Source of the DNA: Cytophagales bacterium
GTDB taxonomy: Bacteria; Bacteroidota; Bacteroidia; Cytophagales; Spirosomataceae
Assembly: GCA_013298025.1 (NCBI GenBank)
Contig: JAAFJE010000010.1
Span: 1-64,000 of the forward strand
DNA length: 64,000 nucleotides
Direction of reading: 5' to 3'
Shown here one piece after another: positions 44,101 to 54,145 of this stretch. Made by a program: the position numbers and the translations under genes. Numbering within the stretch: the stretch's first letter is position 1; every line of letters starts with the position of its first letter. The notes under the pieces are model-generated. The model was not told where the DNA came from. It was given only the letters and a program-made list of their open reading frames with translations, and did not search any database.

Positions 44101-46500
44101 TTATCTTATAATAGTCAATGCTCCTTTATATTCATATTCATTTTCAGTCAAAATTTTGATACGATATACATAAGCTCCTGCCGAAAGTTGTTGTCCTGAA
44201 AAATCTTTGCCATCAAAGATTTTTTGGTTATTTTCTGAGTAAAACACCAATTCGCCCCATCGGTTATATACTTGTATGATCGATGCTGGAAACATATTAA
44301 GGTTTGAAATTTCCCAAGTATCGTTTTGTCCGTCGTTGTTTGGCGTAAAAGCAGTAGGAATATACAATGTTCCATAGGGTTCGACAACGGTTTGGGCTTC
44401 AACAAAACACCCTATTGGCGAAGAAGCCCTCAGTGTATAGGTTTGTTTTGCAAGCGTATTGGTGGTAGGAATTTGGATAGAAGGATTGTCAAGATTGATA
44501 GCTGGAGTCCAGCTATAGCTCAAATCTTGTCGATTGACCGTGTTGGTTAATTGCACAAAACTCCCTTTCAGTGGTTGAAAAATAGGAGGCATACGCAGTT
44601 GTATTTGTGCATCTACAATGATTGTCTGTGTTGCACTTCCTTTACAACCATTATCTGCCACACCATTGTAAGTAATGAGGTGACTTCCTACACCTGCTTT
44701 TTGAGGTGTAAATATATTTCCATCAACCCCTCTTCCTGTAAAAACCCCATTGTTGTTGGTCGCATTGACTTGTAAAGGAACAGGTGGCAATTCGACACCG
44801 CAAATAGTAGGAATGGGCGTTATTTGAAAAATAGGAGAAGGTTTTTCTGCTATGACAACAGATTCCTCTGTTATACAACCATTGCTATCTTCTACTTTCA
44901 ATGTATATTTTCCTTTATTAGTTGTCAAATAAGGAAAACCAGCAATATTTATTGGCTTATTTTCATAAAACCAATTTTGCGTATATTGTGATGTTTCAAC
45001 AGATAATACTTTCCCAAAAAGGGAAAATGTGTCTTTTTCACAAACAGAAGTGGCATTAGCTGTAAGAGAAAGCCTAGGGCTTTTGAAAGTAATAGCTTCT
45101 AATGTATCTCTTCTGGTACAATTATAACGCTGGTCTTTTACTTCTATAATATACATCCCATCTTCCTTAATTTCGAGTGCCGCAGCATTACTATTGGCGA
45201 TAGGCACTTGGTTTCTAAACCATTGATAATTATTACCAACACTATCTTTCACGGCAATTTTCAAGACGGTATTATCACAAAATAGCGCCGTATTAGGGGT
45301 AATATTCACGTCTGGTAAGGTATGATTTTTGATATGGACAGCCTTAGATAGCACTTTACTGGTACATAGGTCTTTAAAGGTAGCGGCAACAGTATATTTA
45401 CCCGGTAAATTGGCTACAATGGTACTTCCTGTGCTAAACGCCAAATTATTATCGTTGTATTGCCATTGGTAATTGAGATTTGAATTATATGGATTAATTT
45501 TCAGGGTAAAGCTATCTCCCTCACAACCAGTAAGGGTTTCTACAGCTATGTCGTTGTGTGTAATCACGGGTATTGGAGGGCTATCAAGCGAGCAATCGAC
45601 GGTGGCAATTTGAAACTCTCGTTTTGATACGCTAATCCTTTCACCATTCCGAAACTCTTCAACCATTACGGCATATACAAATACGCCAACCTCACTTACT
45701 TTGCCTTCAATCAACCCCGTTCTAGCATTAATGGTGATAGGTACTGAGCTTGGAATAGGCGAAGTTGCCGAGAAACCATTTGCCCACTGCACCAAAGGAA
45801 GTTTATCAAAATTCATGACCGTTGTATCTTCTGCCGTAAGACTGATAGAATTAGTATAACCTCTAACAGGGGTAATCAGCGAGTAACGCAACTCATCTCC
45901 ATCTTTATCATAAGCTTGCATATTGAGTGCCATGACATCTTTTACACATAAAAAACTCCCGTTAGGCGAACTAAAGTCGGGGGTATTATTGATAAACTCT
46001 CTGCCATTTTTATCGAAAAAAGCCTTTACTTCGATACTAAACATCGAGCCGATATTGTTTGTAACCGTAAAAGCAATATTCCGAGTTATGGTATTTCTAC
46101 AACATCTATCCCACAAAATAACATATCCTTTTTCGGCATTATAGCCATCATTAAAAGTAAAATCCCCTTCATAGAGCATTTCTGTAGCACTAAAGCTAAA
46201 CCGCTTTTGACAAGAGGGGTTGTCATACACCAAATCACGAGTCTTGGTCAACCTCATCGCTATAGCTTCGATAAATCTACCTGTTGTTCTGTCATAAACC
46301 ATGAGATTTAAAGCATCTTCATACGAACTAGCACTCGAAGCAATATTATCAATAAAAACACTCAAGGTAAAATGATAGCTCCCTCGTTTACCAAGGTGTT
46401 GCATCTTTAAATCCCCCCCCATGATATGTTTAGCATGAATCAAAAAAGGAGATAGGGCAAATAAAAGGAAAAGGCAATAGCGTAGGGTATTTTTCATCAT
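44101..46500 (-). CDS. T9SS type B sorting protein (gliding-motility C-terminal domain), adhesin-like
   Basis: A 799-residue exported protein. The signal peptide (ends A-K-H-I-M-G-G-D) is followed by a region typical of gliding-associated proteins with H-I-M-G-G-D-L. Several PKD/Ig-like repeats with paired Cys (for example E-K-D-T-F-S-L and C-E-G-D-S-F) come next. The C-terminal domain Y-I-P-T-A-F-T-P-N-N-D-G-Q-N-D-T-W followed by V-Y-N-R-W-G-E-L-V-F is the CHU_C/type B sorting signal of the type IX secretion system. It is therefore cell-surface or secreted, probably an adhesin. Confidence 0.9.
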   Translation of the reverse strand: MMKNTLRYCLFLLFALSPFLIHAKHIMGGDLKMQHLGKRGSYHFTLSVFIDNIASSASSYEDALNLMVYDRTTGRFIEAIAMRLTKTRDLVYDNPSCQKRFSFSATEMLYEGDFTFNDGYNAEKGYVILWDRCCRNTITRNIAFTVTNNIGSMFSIEVKAFFDKNGREFINNTPDFSSPNGSFLCVKDVMALNMQAYDKDGDELRYSLITPVRGYTNSISLTAEDTTVMNFDKLPLVQWANGFSATSPIPSSVPITINARTGLIEGKVSEVGVFVYAVMVEEFRNGERISVSKREFQIATVDCSLDSPPIPVITHNDIAVETLTGCEGDSFTLKINPYNSNLNYQWQYNDNNLAFSTGSTIVANLPGKYTVAATFKDLCTSKVLSKAVHIKNHTLPDVNITPNTALFCDNTVLKIAVKDSVGNNYQWFRNQVPIANSNAAALEIKEDGMYIIEVKDQRYNCTRRDTLEAITFKSPRLSLTANATSVCEKDTFSLFGKVLSVETSQYTQNWFYENKPINIAGFPYLTTNKGKYTLKVEDSNGCITEESVVIAEKPSPIFQITPIPTICGVELPPVPLQVNATNNNGVFTGRGVDGNIFTPQKAGVGSHLITYNGVADNGCKGSATQTIIVDAQIQLRMPPIFQPLKGSFVQLTNTVNRQDLSYSWTPAINLDNPSIQIPTTNTLAKQTYTLRASSPIGCFVEAQTVVEPYGTLYIPTAFTPNNDGQNDTWEISNLNMFPASIIQVYNRWGELVFYSENNQKIFDGKDFSGQQLSAGAYVYRIKILTENEYEYKGALTIIR

Positions 46501-46885
46501 GCAGATAAAATATGGATTTGAAAAAAGGGCTAACTATAATAAAGCGTTAATATCAACTGTCAAAAATAAGCATAAACATGTACATTCTGAAAAAATCACT
46601 CTTATTGTTTTAGAATGTATTATTCAAGGGAAAATCGTAAACTTATACAACCTTGAAAGATGAGGTTGATAAAATAGCGAAAAAGTCTAAGAGTAAGTCT
46701 GATAATATAGGTCAACCGCATGAGATTACTTTTATTTGGTGTAATGGTGTAAGAAAATGAACCATGTAAGAAACCCTCAAAAAACAGAAATTTGACACTT
46801 TTAAATTTTCACCAAAAACTATTATCCAGTATAATATTTGACAAATTTGCTTTAAAATAGATAAAGTATCTCTCATGCGTTTGCC
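46501..46885. other. non-coding stretch left of the IS4 remnant
   Basis: A 385-base AT-rich segment with stops in all frames. It holds possible decayed transposon sequence but nothing I can assign. Confidence 0.5.
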
Positions 46886-47107
46886 ATGTATTTATACCGA
46901 CTCAGATGGAAAACAGAAATACATTTTAAGCATCTCAAAACAAATAGATATAACCTTGAAGACCTCAGAATGGCAGACCTTTATAAGATTAGGTTTGTTG
47001 GCTCATACATTTTAGCTATTTTAACGGCTTTGGATGAACGTAAAGAGCAATCTATGAATAAAAGTATTATAAAACTGTACACAGTTGGATGCTATTTCCC
47101 TGTTTAA
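46886..47107 (+). pseudogene. IS4-family transposase remnant (C-terminal fragment)
   Basis: A 73-codon frame whose first 50 residues (Y-R-L-R-W-K-T-E-I-H-F-K-H-L-K-T-N, then N-L-E-D-L-R and a hydrophobic L-A-I-L-T-A-L) are the last conserved block of IS4-type DDE transposases, including the catalytic Glu in W-K-T-E. An in-frame stop lies just upstream and there is no N-terminal part or second DDE block nearby, so it is a decayed fragment. It marks the left border of the cluster at 47.6-55.7 kb. 47108-47651 contains no gene that I can see. Confidence 0.75.
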
Positions 47108-47651
47108 GCAGGGCTAGTCAACACTCAAACAAAGTTTTGTAATAGTCAAACAACTTCTTAAAATAATACAATATGCAAATATCAAGGCAATATCTCCAAT
47201 ACCAAATTGGGGATAAATGTCCAGTATGATTCCAATAAATTCACTTTCCCTCACTTTGTTATTTTTCCCAAATGTAAAATTTTTAGCAGTTTCCCTCTAA
47301 AGTGGTGTATGAACGAAAATAATTTTACAAAACACCCCTCTTGGAGGGATTTTTTGTAAAAATTTAAACCTGTATATTAGGATGTTAGTATGATGAAACA
47401 TACATAATAGCAAGTAATACAGCCGCAAGCTATACGATACATAGCTTACACAATCAAAAGTCTTACTTATTAATTTTGAAATTCATTACGTTTATTTGTA
47501 CGGCTTCTTTAGTTAGTTAAGATACATACGGGAAACGAATATAGAAGATGTAATGTTTAGAGAAATCTTTATCCATTAGCAGTTATTATTAGAACAGCGG
47601 AAGCCGAAAAGCTGGGAGAGAGTAGGCCATGTTTACCTAAATTTAAAAAAT

Positions 47652-49169
47652 ATGAAAAACTTCCTGTATGTGTTTTTAGTATCCCTTTTATTGCTGACGG
47701 GAGTTGGATGCAGTAAAAGTAGTAAAACAAATCAAGATGGAACTTATCCAGATTCGTATCTAAATTTCCCATCCAAATTAAGCCCTATTACGCCTTATGA
47801 CGTAGATATATCGTTGGAGAAGAAGCTCTTATCCGAAAACAAAATTGATGAAGCACAACGTTTGTTCGACATTCTAGCTTGGCAAATGTTTATTTCTGTC
47901 AATTGGCCAAGGGAGGACGATGGCAAGATTAAAGAAAAATTAAGTGAAAATGGTAAGCGTGAATGGGATTTCTGGAAAGAAAGTTTTGAAGTCTTTAAAG
48001 CTAAAGGTGCTGCCCCTACGGAATGGGGTTCTATGATTGACCTGCCTAGCTTTGTGAAAGTGAAAAATGAGAAACCAAAGCGAGTGCTGTACCGGACAAG
48101 TAAATTTTCAGAATTTTCTGCTGACACTGCCGATGAAATAAACCAAGCTTTCACGCTTCCTATTTGGGATCAGAATGGTGATATGGTTCGCTACGAAATA
48201 CGCATGAACAAGCCTATTGTAGATTACATAGTCCAAAATGAACTATACAACATAGACGGACAAATAAAATTTTCAGGAGAAGGTAAAAAAGTAAATTTCC
48301 CGTCTGGCACAAAAGATAAAGCAGGCGTTATGGAGATTAAAATAGCATGGAAAGTTTTGAAGGAGGGTAAAGATTTCCCAGAAAGATACTTAACTTCTAA
48401 GGCTTATCTTTTCACACCAGATTCTGGCTACAAATGGTGTACTGTGGGTTTAGTGGGGATGCATATCTCAACCAAAACAGAATCGTCCCCTCAATGGATA
48501 TGGACTACATTTGAGCATATCGACAACCTCGAAACAAACGCTTTGACGAGAATACACGGCAAGCCACTTAGACCTTCTTTTTATGATCCCTATTGCCCTA
48601 TATGCCCAATAAATAAATTTCCCGATACGACCAAAACGATCATTAAAAATCAAATCCAAAGAATCTTACCCATACCCAAGGCCACTCAAGAAATTAACCG
48701 AAGCGTGCAAGCTCTGTTAGCAAAGGAAAATTCTCCCTTACAGTATTATCAATTGATTGGTGCACAATGGCCAACAGCCCCTTCCTCTCCCCCTTATCCT
48801 AACCCTGCCCCTGATAGCATTTATACTTTACCAGAAGCAGTTAGCAACAAATCGGGAGGAAAACCTATACCCCTTTGGGTTACTAATATGGTGATGGAAA
48901 CCTATTTTCAAGGAGCTACTAATGCCAGTAGACCTGTGGCAGATAGTTTTAATATTACGGTAGCCAATGAACAGGCTTTTCGTCAAATTGAAGGATTTCC
49001 AAGCCCCAGAAAGAACTCTTCAGACACAAGAAAGCTGATTTTTGGTACAGAAAGTTGTATGGGATGTCATTCTTCTGCTGGCATTCATACTAGTTTCGAT
49101 AAAACACCTGTGCGGACTGCCGACTTCGAGTGGCTTATCGCTCTGAAAGCTCAAAGGAAAAGTAAATAG
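47652..49169 (+). CDS. monohaem cytochrome c lipoprotein, DyP-cluster type
   Basis: A 505-residue lipoprotein (signal peptide with lipidation at Cys20 in G-V-G-C-S-K-S). The body begins with a F-D-I-L-A-W-Q-M-F-I-S-V-N-W-P motif and, near the end, has a single c-type haem site Cys469-x-x-Cys472-His473 in C-M-G-C-H-S-S-A-G. The long N-terminal domain is of an unassigned family that I recall from clusters with DyP peroxidases and cytochromes, but I am not certain. It is the first of five co-directional genes ending with a DyP-type peroxidase. Confidence 0.65.
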   Translation: MKNFLYVFLVSLLLLTGVGCSKSSKTNQDGTYPDSYLNFPSKLSPITPYDVDISLEKKLLSENKIDEAQRLFDILAWQMFISVNWPREDDGKIKEKLSENGKREWDFWKESFEVFKAKGAAPTEWGSMIDLPSFVKVKNEKPKRVLYRTSKFSEFSADTADEINQAFTLPIWDQNGDMVRYEIRMNKPIVDYIVQNELYNIDGQIKFSGEGKKVNFPSGTKDKAGVMEIKIAWKVLKEGKDFPERYLTSKAYLFTPDSGYKWCTVGLVGMHISTKTESSPQWIWTTFEHIDNLETNALTRIHGKPLRPSFYDPYCPICPINKFPDTTKTIIKNQIQRILPIPKATQEINRSVQALLAKENSPLQYYQLIGAQWPTAPSSPPYPNPAPDSIYTLPEAVSNKSGGKPIPLWVTNMVMETYFQGATNASRPVADSFNITVANEQAFRQIEGFPSPRKNSSDTRKLIFGTESCMGCHSSAGIHTSFDKTPVRTADFEWLIALKAQRKSK

Positions 49170-49208
49170 TTACATGATAAATATTGTACCATCTTTTAAT
49201 AAAAAGCC

Positions 49209-52100
49209 ATGTCTTATTCATTCGTTCAAATAGATCAATTTCAACCGACAGTAGGAAATTGGAATGTAATAGGTAATGTTAACTTTGTTGCTATTGACAC
49301 AACCACTTTTCAGTTCATAGATGGTTTAGGCAACACCATACAGTTAACATTTCTTGCCCCCACCATTTTCAGGGTCACGTTCAACCCACCTGCAAATCCA
49401 GTGCGAAATTATCTTTCCAGTCAGTCTTATGCAGTAGTCAATTATGCTATTGAGCCTGTTACAGTCACTGTTGTGCAAGGTTCGGGTAAAGTAACATTTA
49501 CCACGGGCAAGATGACTGTAATTTTTGGTTTGACACCTTATGGTTATCAAGTGTACGATAATAACAATACCCTCGTCGCCCAAACAGTTTTTGGTAGAAA
49601 CCTTGTATATAGCAATGAAGCCTTTGCTTGTTTGCATGATTCTTTAGCTCAGGATGGTTATTATGGATTTGGCGAAAGAGCAGGCGCACAGTTAAATAAA
49701 AAGACGTACTCGCTGAACTTCTTCAATTTCGACAATTTCAGCTATAATAGTCAAGTAACGATACCTAGTGGTAACGAACCTGGACCGTTAAACCCTAGCG
49801 AGCCAATCTATAACTCTACTCCGTATCTACTCACAGTTGGACAACCGTCTGCTAATTCGTCCCTTTACAGTTATGGACTTTTTTTTGATAACCCTGCACA
49901 GGTCTTTTTTAACCTAGGATCCGATAATTATCCAGGAGCAAATATGAAGGACAAATTTTATTTTGGTTCTGTATATGGGCAATTGGATTATTATATCATG
50001 GTTGGAACTGGCAATAATCCCATCAGAGATGTAGTAAACCAATTTACCCAGTTGACTGGCAGACCTGCACTCCCACCTATGTATGCTCTAGGCTATCATC
50101 AAGGTGGCTATGGATATTCTTGTAAGCAAAAATTACTGGGCGTAGCTTGGAACTACAGGCAAAGCAATTTTCCTATAGATGGATTACACATAGACGTAGA
50201 TTTTCAGGACAATTACAGAACATTTACGGCTAGTCCTTTAAAATTCCCCGACCCAGCAAAAATGTTTGCCCAGTTACACACAGAAGGCTTTAAATGTAGT
50301 ACCAATATAACAGGTATTATTACTGCCAACCCTCTGGACGAGAATGCAAGTGTTACTAAGTATCCTACTAGGGATAATATTTTAAATTTAGACCATCAGG
50401 ATGCCACTCAGTCTACTTATATAAATCCAAATGGAGTAAAACCATTTTTGAACTATCCCAACCCGTCTTCACCTTACCCTAAACTTACCGATTTATATTT
50501 TGCCAATGAAAATTATGGGCAAGGGAATAATGCAGTAAATTCATATATCCCAAGAGCTTATCCTTCTCCTGGACAGGAACATGGTTCATTTAATCTTGGT
50601 ACCTACGGGTATTATTGTGATATGGCTAATCCAGATGTGCAGATATGGTGGGGGGAACAGTATAAGAATTTATTAAGCTGGGGATTAGACATGATCTGGC
50701 AGGATATGACTTGCCCTGCCATTGCCCTTAATGATGGAAAAGAGGACACACTTAGTACATTGCCGTTAGACATTTTAATGTATGACAAGCGTACGGGTAG
50801 TCAAATACAAAATGTTTACATTCACAATATGTTTGCCATAAGCCTAGTAGAAGCCACCTATAAAGGGATAACAAAAATTAAGGAAGACCCAGAGTTCAGT
50901 ACCAGCTACAATTATCAGAAAAGAAATTTTATAATTGCTAGAGGAGGATATGCAGGTATTCAGAGGTATGCGGGTTTATGGACTGGAGATTCAGCCTCTA
51001 ACTGGAGCTTTCTAGCTATTAATATCCCTGAAATATTAAACTTTGGTTTGTCTGGTCAGCCCATATCAGGGAGCGATGTAGGAGGGTTTGCCAATGGGAG
51101 TGTTCCCACTAATGGGTACACAGATCCACAACTTTTTACAAGATGGATGACCAGCGGGGCTTTTCTTCCTTGGTATAGGAACCATTACAACCAATATACC
51201 AAAGCTTTTCAAGAGCCTTATGCTTATAAAATAAATCACCCAGAGGTTTTTAATGCCACCTTAAAGTATGTCCAAATAAGATACCAACTGCTACAACTAT
51301 TCTACGATGCAGCCTATCAAGCTACCCAAACGGGGTTGCCCATTGCCAGAGCATTGTTTTTAAATGACCCAGACGATGCTAATCTGTACAATGTCCTCAT
51401 CCAAAATGCACCCAACATTGGCAATTTATATGCCATAGATTGCCAGTTTTTTGTTGGGGATAATTTACTTGTAGCACCAGTGGTTACTCAGGATACTTAC
51501 AATAGAAATGTTTATTTGCCTACAGGGTCTAATTGGTATGTGTTCGATATTCACGGCGGTGCTTTAATTGGACCGAATAGAGGTGGGCAATCCATTAATT
51601 GGAACGTACCATTGGATTTGGTACCTTTATATATTAGGGAAGGATCTGTTGTACCTATTAGGCAATTAGAGCAATATGTGGGTCAATTGGAAGTTAACCC
51701 ACTTACCATATTCTTATACCCTGGCAAAAACTCTACCTACACGCTCTATCAGGACGATAAAGTTTCTACTGAGGCATTCCAAAAGCAAAACCCAGTCTAT
51801 AGAACTACGGTGATAACTAACGAAAATTTGGTAAGTCAACGTCGAGTGTCACTCAAAAGAACATACGACAAATACATTCCTAACGAAACTTTTTATTACC
51901 TCGCATTCTTAGGGGTAATGACAGCACCTAGTTCTGTAAATTTTCAAGACATAGCTCTTGAACCAAATATTGGATCAATTGGTAATTTGCAAAATAGTCA
52001 CATCAATGCTTATTTTTATGACACGCCCAATAAGAAAGTGTTAGTGAAGGTATTTGATACGCAAGCTGACGTAACAGTGAGTTTGAATTATAACAACTAG
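49209..52100 (+). CDS. GH31 enzyme, alpha-1,4-glucan lyase-like
   Basis: A 963-residue glycoside hydrolase family 31 protein without a signal peptide. The barrel starts near P-P-M-Y-A-L-G-Y-H-Q-G-G-Y-G-Y and carries D-G-L-H-I-D-V-D-F-Q-D-N, the nucleophile Asp499 in I-W-Q-D-M-T-C-P, the general acid Asp594 in L-W-T-G-D-S-A-S and G-S-D-V-G-G-F. Hydrolases of the family have D-M-N-E at the nucleophile. Here it is D-M-T-C, as in the red-algal alpha-1,4-glucan lyases (D-M-T-V), where loss of that Glu switches the enzyme from hydrolysis to elimination yielding 1,5-anhydrofructose. Arg codons are nearly all AGA/AGG. Confidence 0.8.
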   Translation: MSYSFVQIDQFQPTVGNWNVIGNVNFVAIDTTTFQFIDGLGNTIQLTFLAPTIFRVTFNPPANPVRNYLSSQSYAVVNYAIEPVTVTVVQGSGKVTFTTGKMTVIFGLTPYGYQVYDNNNTLVAQTVFGRNLVYSNEAFACLHDSLAQDGYYGFGERAGAQLNKKTYSLNFFNFDNFSYNSQVTIPSGNEPGPLNPSEPIYNSTPYLLTVGQPSANSSLYSYGLFFDNPAQVFFNLGSDNYPGANMKDKFYFGSVYGQLDYYIMVGTGNNPIRDVVNQFTQLTGRPALPPMYALGYHQGGYGYSCKQKLLGVAWNYRQSNFPIDGLHIDVDFQDNYRTFTASPLKFPDPAKMFAQLHTEGFKCSTNITGIITANPLDENASVTKYPTRDNILNLDHQDATQSTYINPNGVKPFLNYPNPSSPYPKLTDLYFANENYGQGNNAVNSYIPRAYPSPGQEHGSFNLGTYGYYCDMANPDVQIWWGEQYKNLLSWGLDMIWQDMTCPAIALNDGKEDTLSTLPLDILMYDKRTGSQIQNVYIHNMFAISLVEATYKGITKIKEDPEFSTSYNYQKRNFIIARGGYAGIQRYAGLWTGDSASNWSFLAINIPEILNFGLSGQPISGSDVGGFANGSVPTNGYTDPQLFTRWMTSGAFLPWYRNHYNQYTKAFQEPYAYKINHPEVFNATLKYVQIRYQLLQLFYDAAYQATQTGLPIARALFLNDPDDANLYNVLIQNAPNIGNLYAIDCQFFVGDNLLVAPVVTQDTYNRNVYLPTGSNWYVFDIHGGALIGPNRGGQSINWNVPLDLVPLYIREGSVVPIRQLEQYVGQLEVNPLTIFLYPGKNSTYTLYQDDKVSTEAFQKQNPVYRTTVITNENLVSQRRVSLKRTYDKYIPNETFYYLAFLGVMTAPSSVNFQDIALEPNIGSIGNLQNSHINAYFYDTPNKKVLVKVFDTQADVTVSLNYNN

Positions 52101-52156
52101 ATCCATTAAGCAATAGATATTTTGAACACTAATTTAGGTTCACTTGGTAAAATAGG

Positions 52157-52183
52157 AGCTAACCGAAGGGTATTTGGTTAGCT
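52157..52183 (+). terminator. intrinsic terminator after the GH31 gene
   Basis: An 8-bp stem (AGCTAACC / GGTTAGCT) with an 11-nt loop, followed by TTTCGTTTTTTG. Confidence 0.75.
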
Positions 52184-52485
52184 TTTCGTTTTTTGATTTA
52201 ATATATCAATCCTAGTTTCTGGCTTAATTTTAGACTAAATATCAAGCCAATAGCCTCACTAAGTTAGAGGAGAAACGTCCAGTAATATTAAATTTTCAAT
52301 AAATATTTATATTTATAACAAAATGTATTATATTTCAATTGTTTTTACGCATCAATAAAAATACCAACTTCTAGCGTTATTTTTATTAATTACAAAGTAA
52401 CCACAACCTCAACGTGAAGTAATTATTATATTTTTAACATCATCTTATCACTCCAACAAATATCATTCTTAACTTATTTTAACTT
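52184..52485. other. AT-rich leader before the membrane protein gene
   Basis: A 302-base AT-rich gap with no gene. Since the terminator lies at its left end, it should contain the promoter of the following three genes. Confidence 0.5.
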
Positions 52486-53463
52486 ATGTCAAATATCGCA
52501 GGCAAAGCTTATGCTATGAATTTAATCACTCCAGTGTATGTGCCAACAGTGTGGTTATGTATTTTTTTTCTTCCAGGTACACTTTGCACCTTCACATTTG
52601 TAACCCATTGGTTATCAAACACATTCGACTTACTTCCTACTTGGCTGGGGGTACTGGCATTATTATTAGGAGTAACCTTTATTGTACTTGGATTATTGTG
52701 TTGGCTTAAAATTTGGAATAAGTCGAACGAATATTTGCTATGGAGTCTGGGGTTATGCAGTTTTGTCTGTACGACTCTTTCATCTCATACGACAGCTACC
52801 ATCATCTTGGTCTTCACAGTAGGGGTTTTATTAATAGGATTGGGAATCTACTTTCTTCGTGATGGTATCACATGGGTGAATAGATTCATTTTCAAATTGG
52901 CAGGGTTAACGATTTTTCAAAAAAGTGCTTTTGGAGGCTTACTTACCTTGTCTTTAATTCACTATGCACGTTGGGTCATTTTAAGAGATAAAGATTTTCC
53001 TATTCTGAGTTCTACCCAACCAAAGGAAAAATTGAAATATGGGTATATGCTATTTTTTAGTAATTTCAATGGTAGTTGGACTCAATATGTAGATTCTTTC
53101 TCGTCGGCCATTCCAGGAGGTTTAAATTTGCTGTGGTATAAAAATGTAGGCTGGCCAGATGCAGTGCCAGAAACGCCCTTCAATAATTATGTAGTCAGTA
53201 AACAAATTTGGACTGGACATTACTACAATGCCTACCCACTGGCATCTTCTAATGATGTAAAATCTGCACAAAAAGTAATGGATGAAATTAGAGGATTATG
53301 TACCCATTTAGATGATATTTCCGTCGCAGATTTTAAAAAAGCATACGACAAGGCTACCTTAAACTTGCAAAATGATTTGAGCCGAATGGAACCAACCCCG
53401 ATTGTAAGCCTTGCCAATGAAGCGATAGAAAAAAGAAGAAGAATAGAATCAAACATTCGTTAA
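52486..53463 (+). CDS. membrane protein with a DyP-neighbour domain, unknown family
   Basis: A 325-residue protein. After A-G-K-A-Y-A-M-N-L-I-T-P there are four hydrophobic segments (about 20-40, 48-72, 78-95, 98-118). A soluble half follows with A-R-W-V-I-L-R-D, L-F-F-S-N-F-N-G-S-W-T-Q-Y-V-D and I-P-G-G-L-N-L-L-W-Y-K-N-V-G-W-P. The same pattern, without membrane segments, occurs in the next gene, so the two are paralogues. I do not recognise a named family and infer only a shared role with the peroxidase. Confidence 0.7.
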   Translation: MSNIAGKAYAMNLITPVYVPTVWLCIFFLPGTLCTFTFVTHWLSNTFDLLPTWLGVLALLLGVTFIVLGLLCWLKIWNKSNEYLLWSLGLCSFVCTTLSSHTTATIILVFTVGVLLIGLGIYFLRDGITWVNRFIFKLAGLTIFQKSAFGGLLTLSLIHYARWVILRDKDFPILSSTQPKEKLKYGYMLFFSNFNGSWTQYVDSFSSAIPGGLNLLWYKNVGWPDAVPETPFNNYVVSKQIWTGHYYNAYPLASSNDVKSAQKVMDEIRGLCTHLDDISVADFKKAYDKATLNLQNDLSRMEPTPIVSLANEAIEKRRRIESNIR

Positions 53464-53475
53464 TAAAATTTTGAT

Positions 53476-54111
53476 ATGCCAAACAAAGCAGGAAATCTCT
53501 ACGGGCTTACCACTTTATGCCCTCTATTAAACTCAAGTGTACATAACGATACGTTCTCTCCAGTAATAAGGCTTAGGGAATTATTAGAGCAATATAATAT
53601 CGTTGCTGATTCTAGCCCTATGAGACTAGTGCCTAACACTTATCTAGCTAGGTTTTTTATATTGGATGATGTAATTTTTCAGTCCTTCCCCTATCAAGAA
53701 GAGCACTTGAAATCGAAATATTTAGTATTTACCGTAAACTTTCATGGAGAATTAGAACAATATCTGGAAGGAATGTATAACGCAATACCAACCGATATTG
53801 CCAGTATATGGCGTGATGCAGTTGGGTTTAATGTAAAAGATGCCCAATCTTTTACAACTTATATCAAAAAATGTCAAGTAGAAACTACCTTTTTATTCAA
53901 CGGTTCAACTGATATGTCGTTAGCAGATCAGTTAAAATCCTTATACATCAAACAAGAGTTTTCTGATTTTGTATTTAAAAACCAAGGTGTTGAACCTTCG
54001 GTTCTGCTACAAGAATTTAAAAAATTCATTCAAATGACCAATCCCACAGAATCATTTCCTACATGGAAGGCGGGAGTGAGTGATTTGAATGACATTATAC
54101 AGTACAAATAA
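53476..54111 (+). CDS. soluble paralogue of the preceding protein
   Basis: A 211-residue protein beginning K-A-G-N-L-Y-G-L-T-T-L-C-P. It then has A-R-F-F-I-L-D-D, V-F-T-V-N-F-H-G-E-L-E-Q-Y-L-E and I-P-T-D-I-A-S-I-W, which line up with the soluble half of the gene before it. No signal peptide or membrane segment is visible. It starts 12 bases after that gene and ends 34 bases before the DyP gene, so the three are surely one transcript. The function is unknown. Confidence 0.7.
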   Translation: MPNKAGNLYGLTTLCPLLNSSVHNDTFSPVIRLRELLEQYNIVADSSPMRLVPNTYLARFFILDDVIFQSFPYQEEHLKSKYLVFTVNFHGELEQYLEGMYNAIPTDIASIWRDAVGFNVKDAQSFTTYIKKCQVETTFLFNGSTDMSLADQLKSLYIKQEFSDFVFKNQGVEPSVLLQEFKKFIQMTNPTESFPTWKAGVSDLNDIIQYK

Positions 54112-54145
54112 CCTTGTAAAACATCACACTAAACCGTTAATAAGT

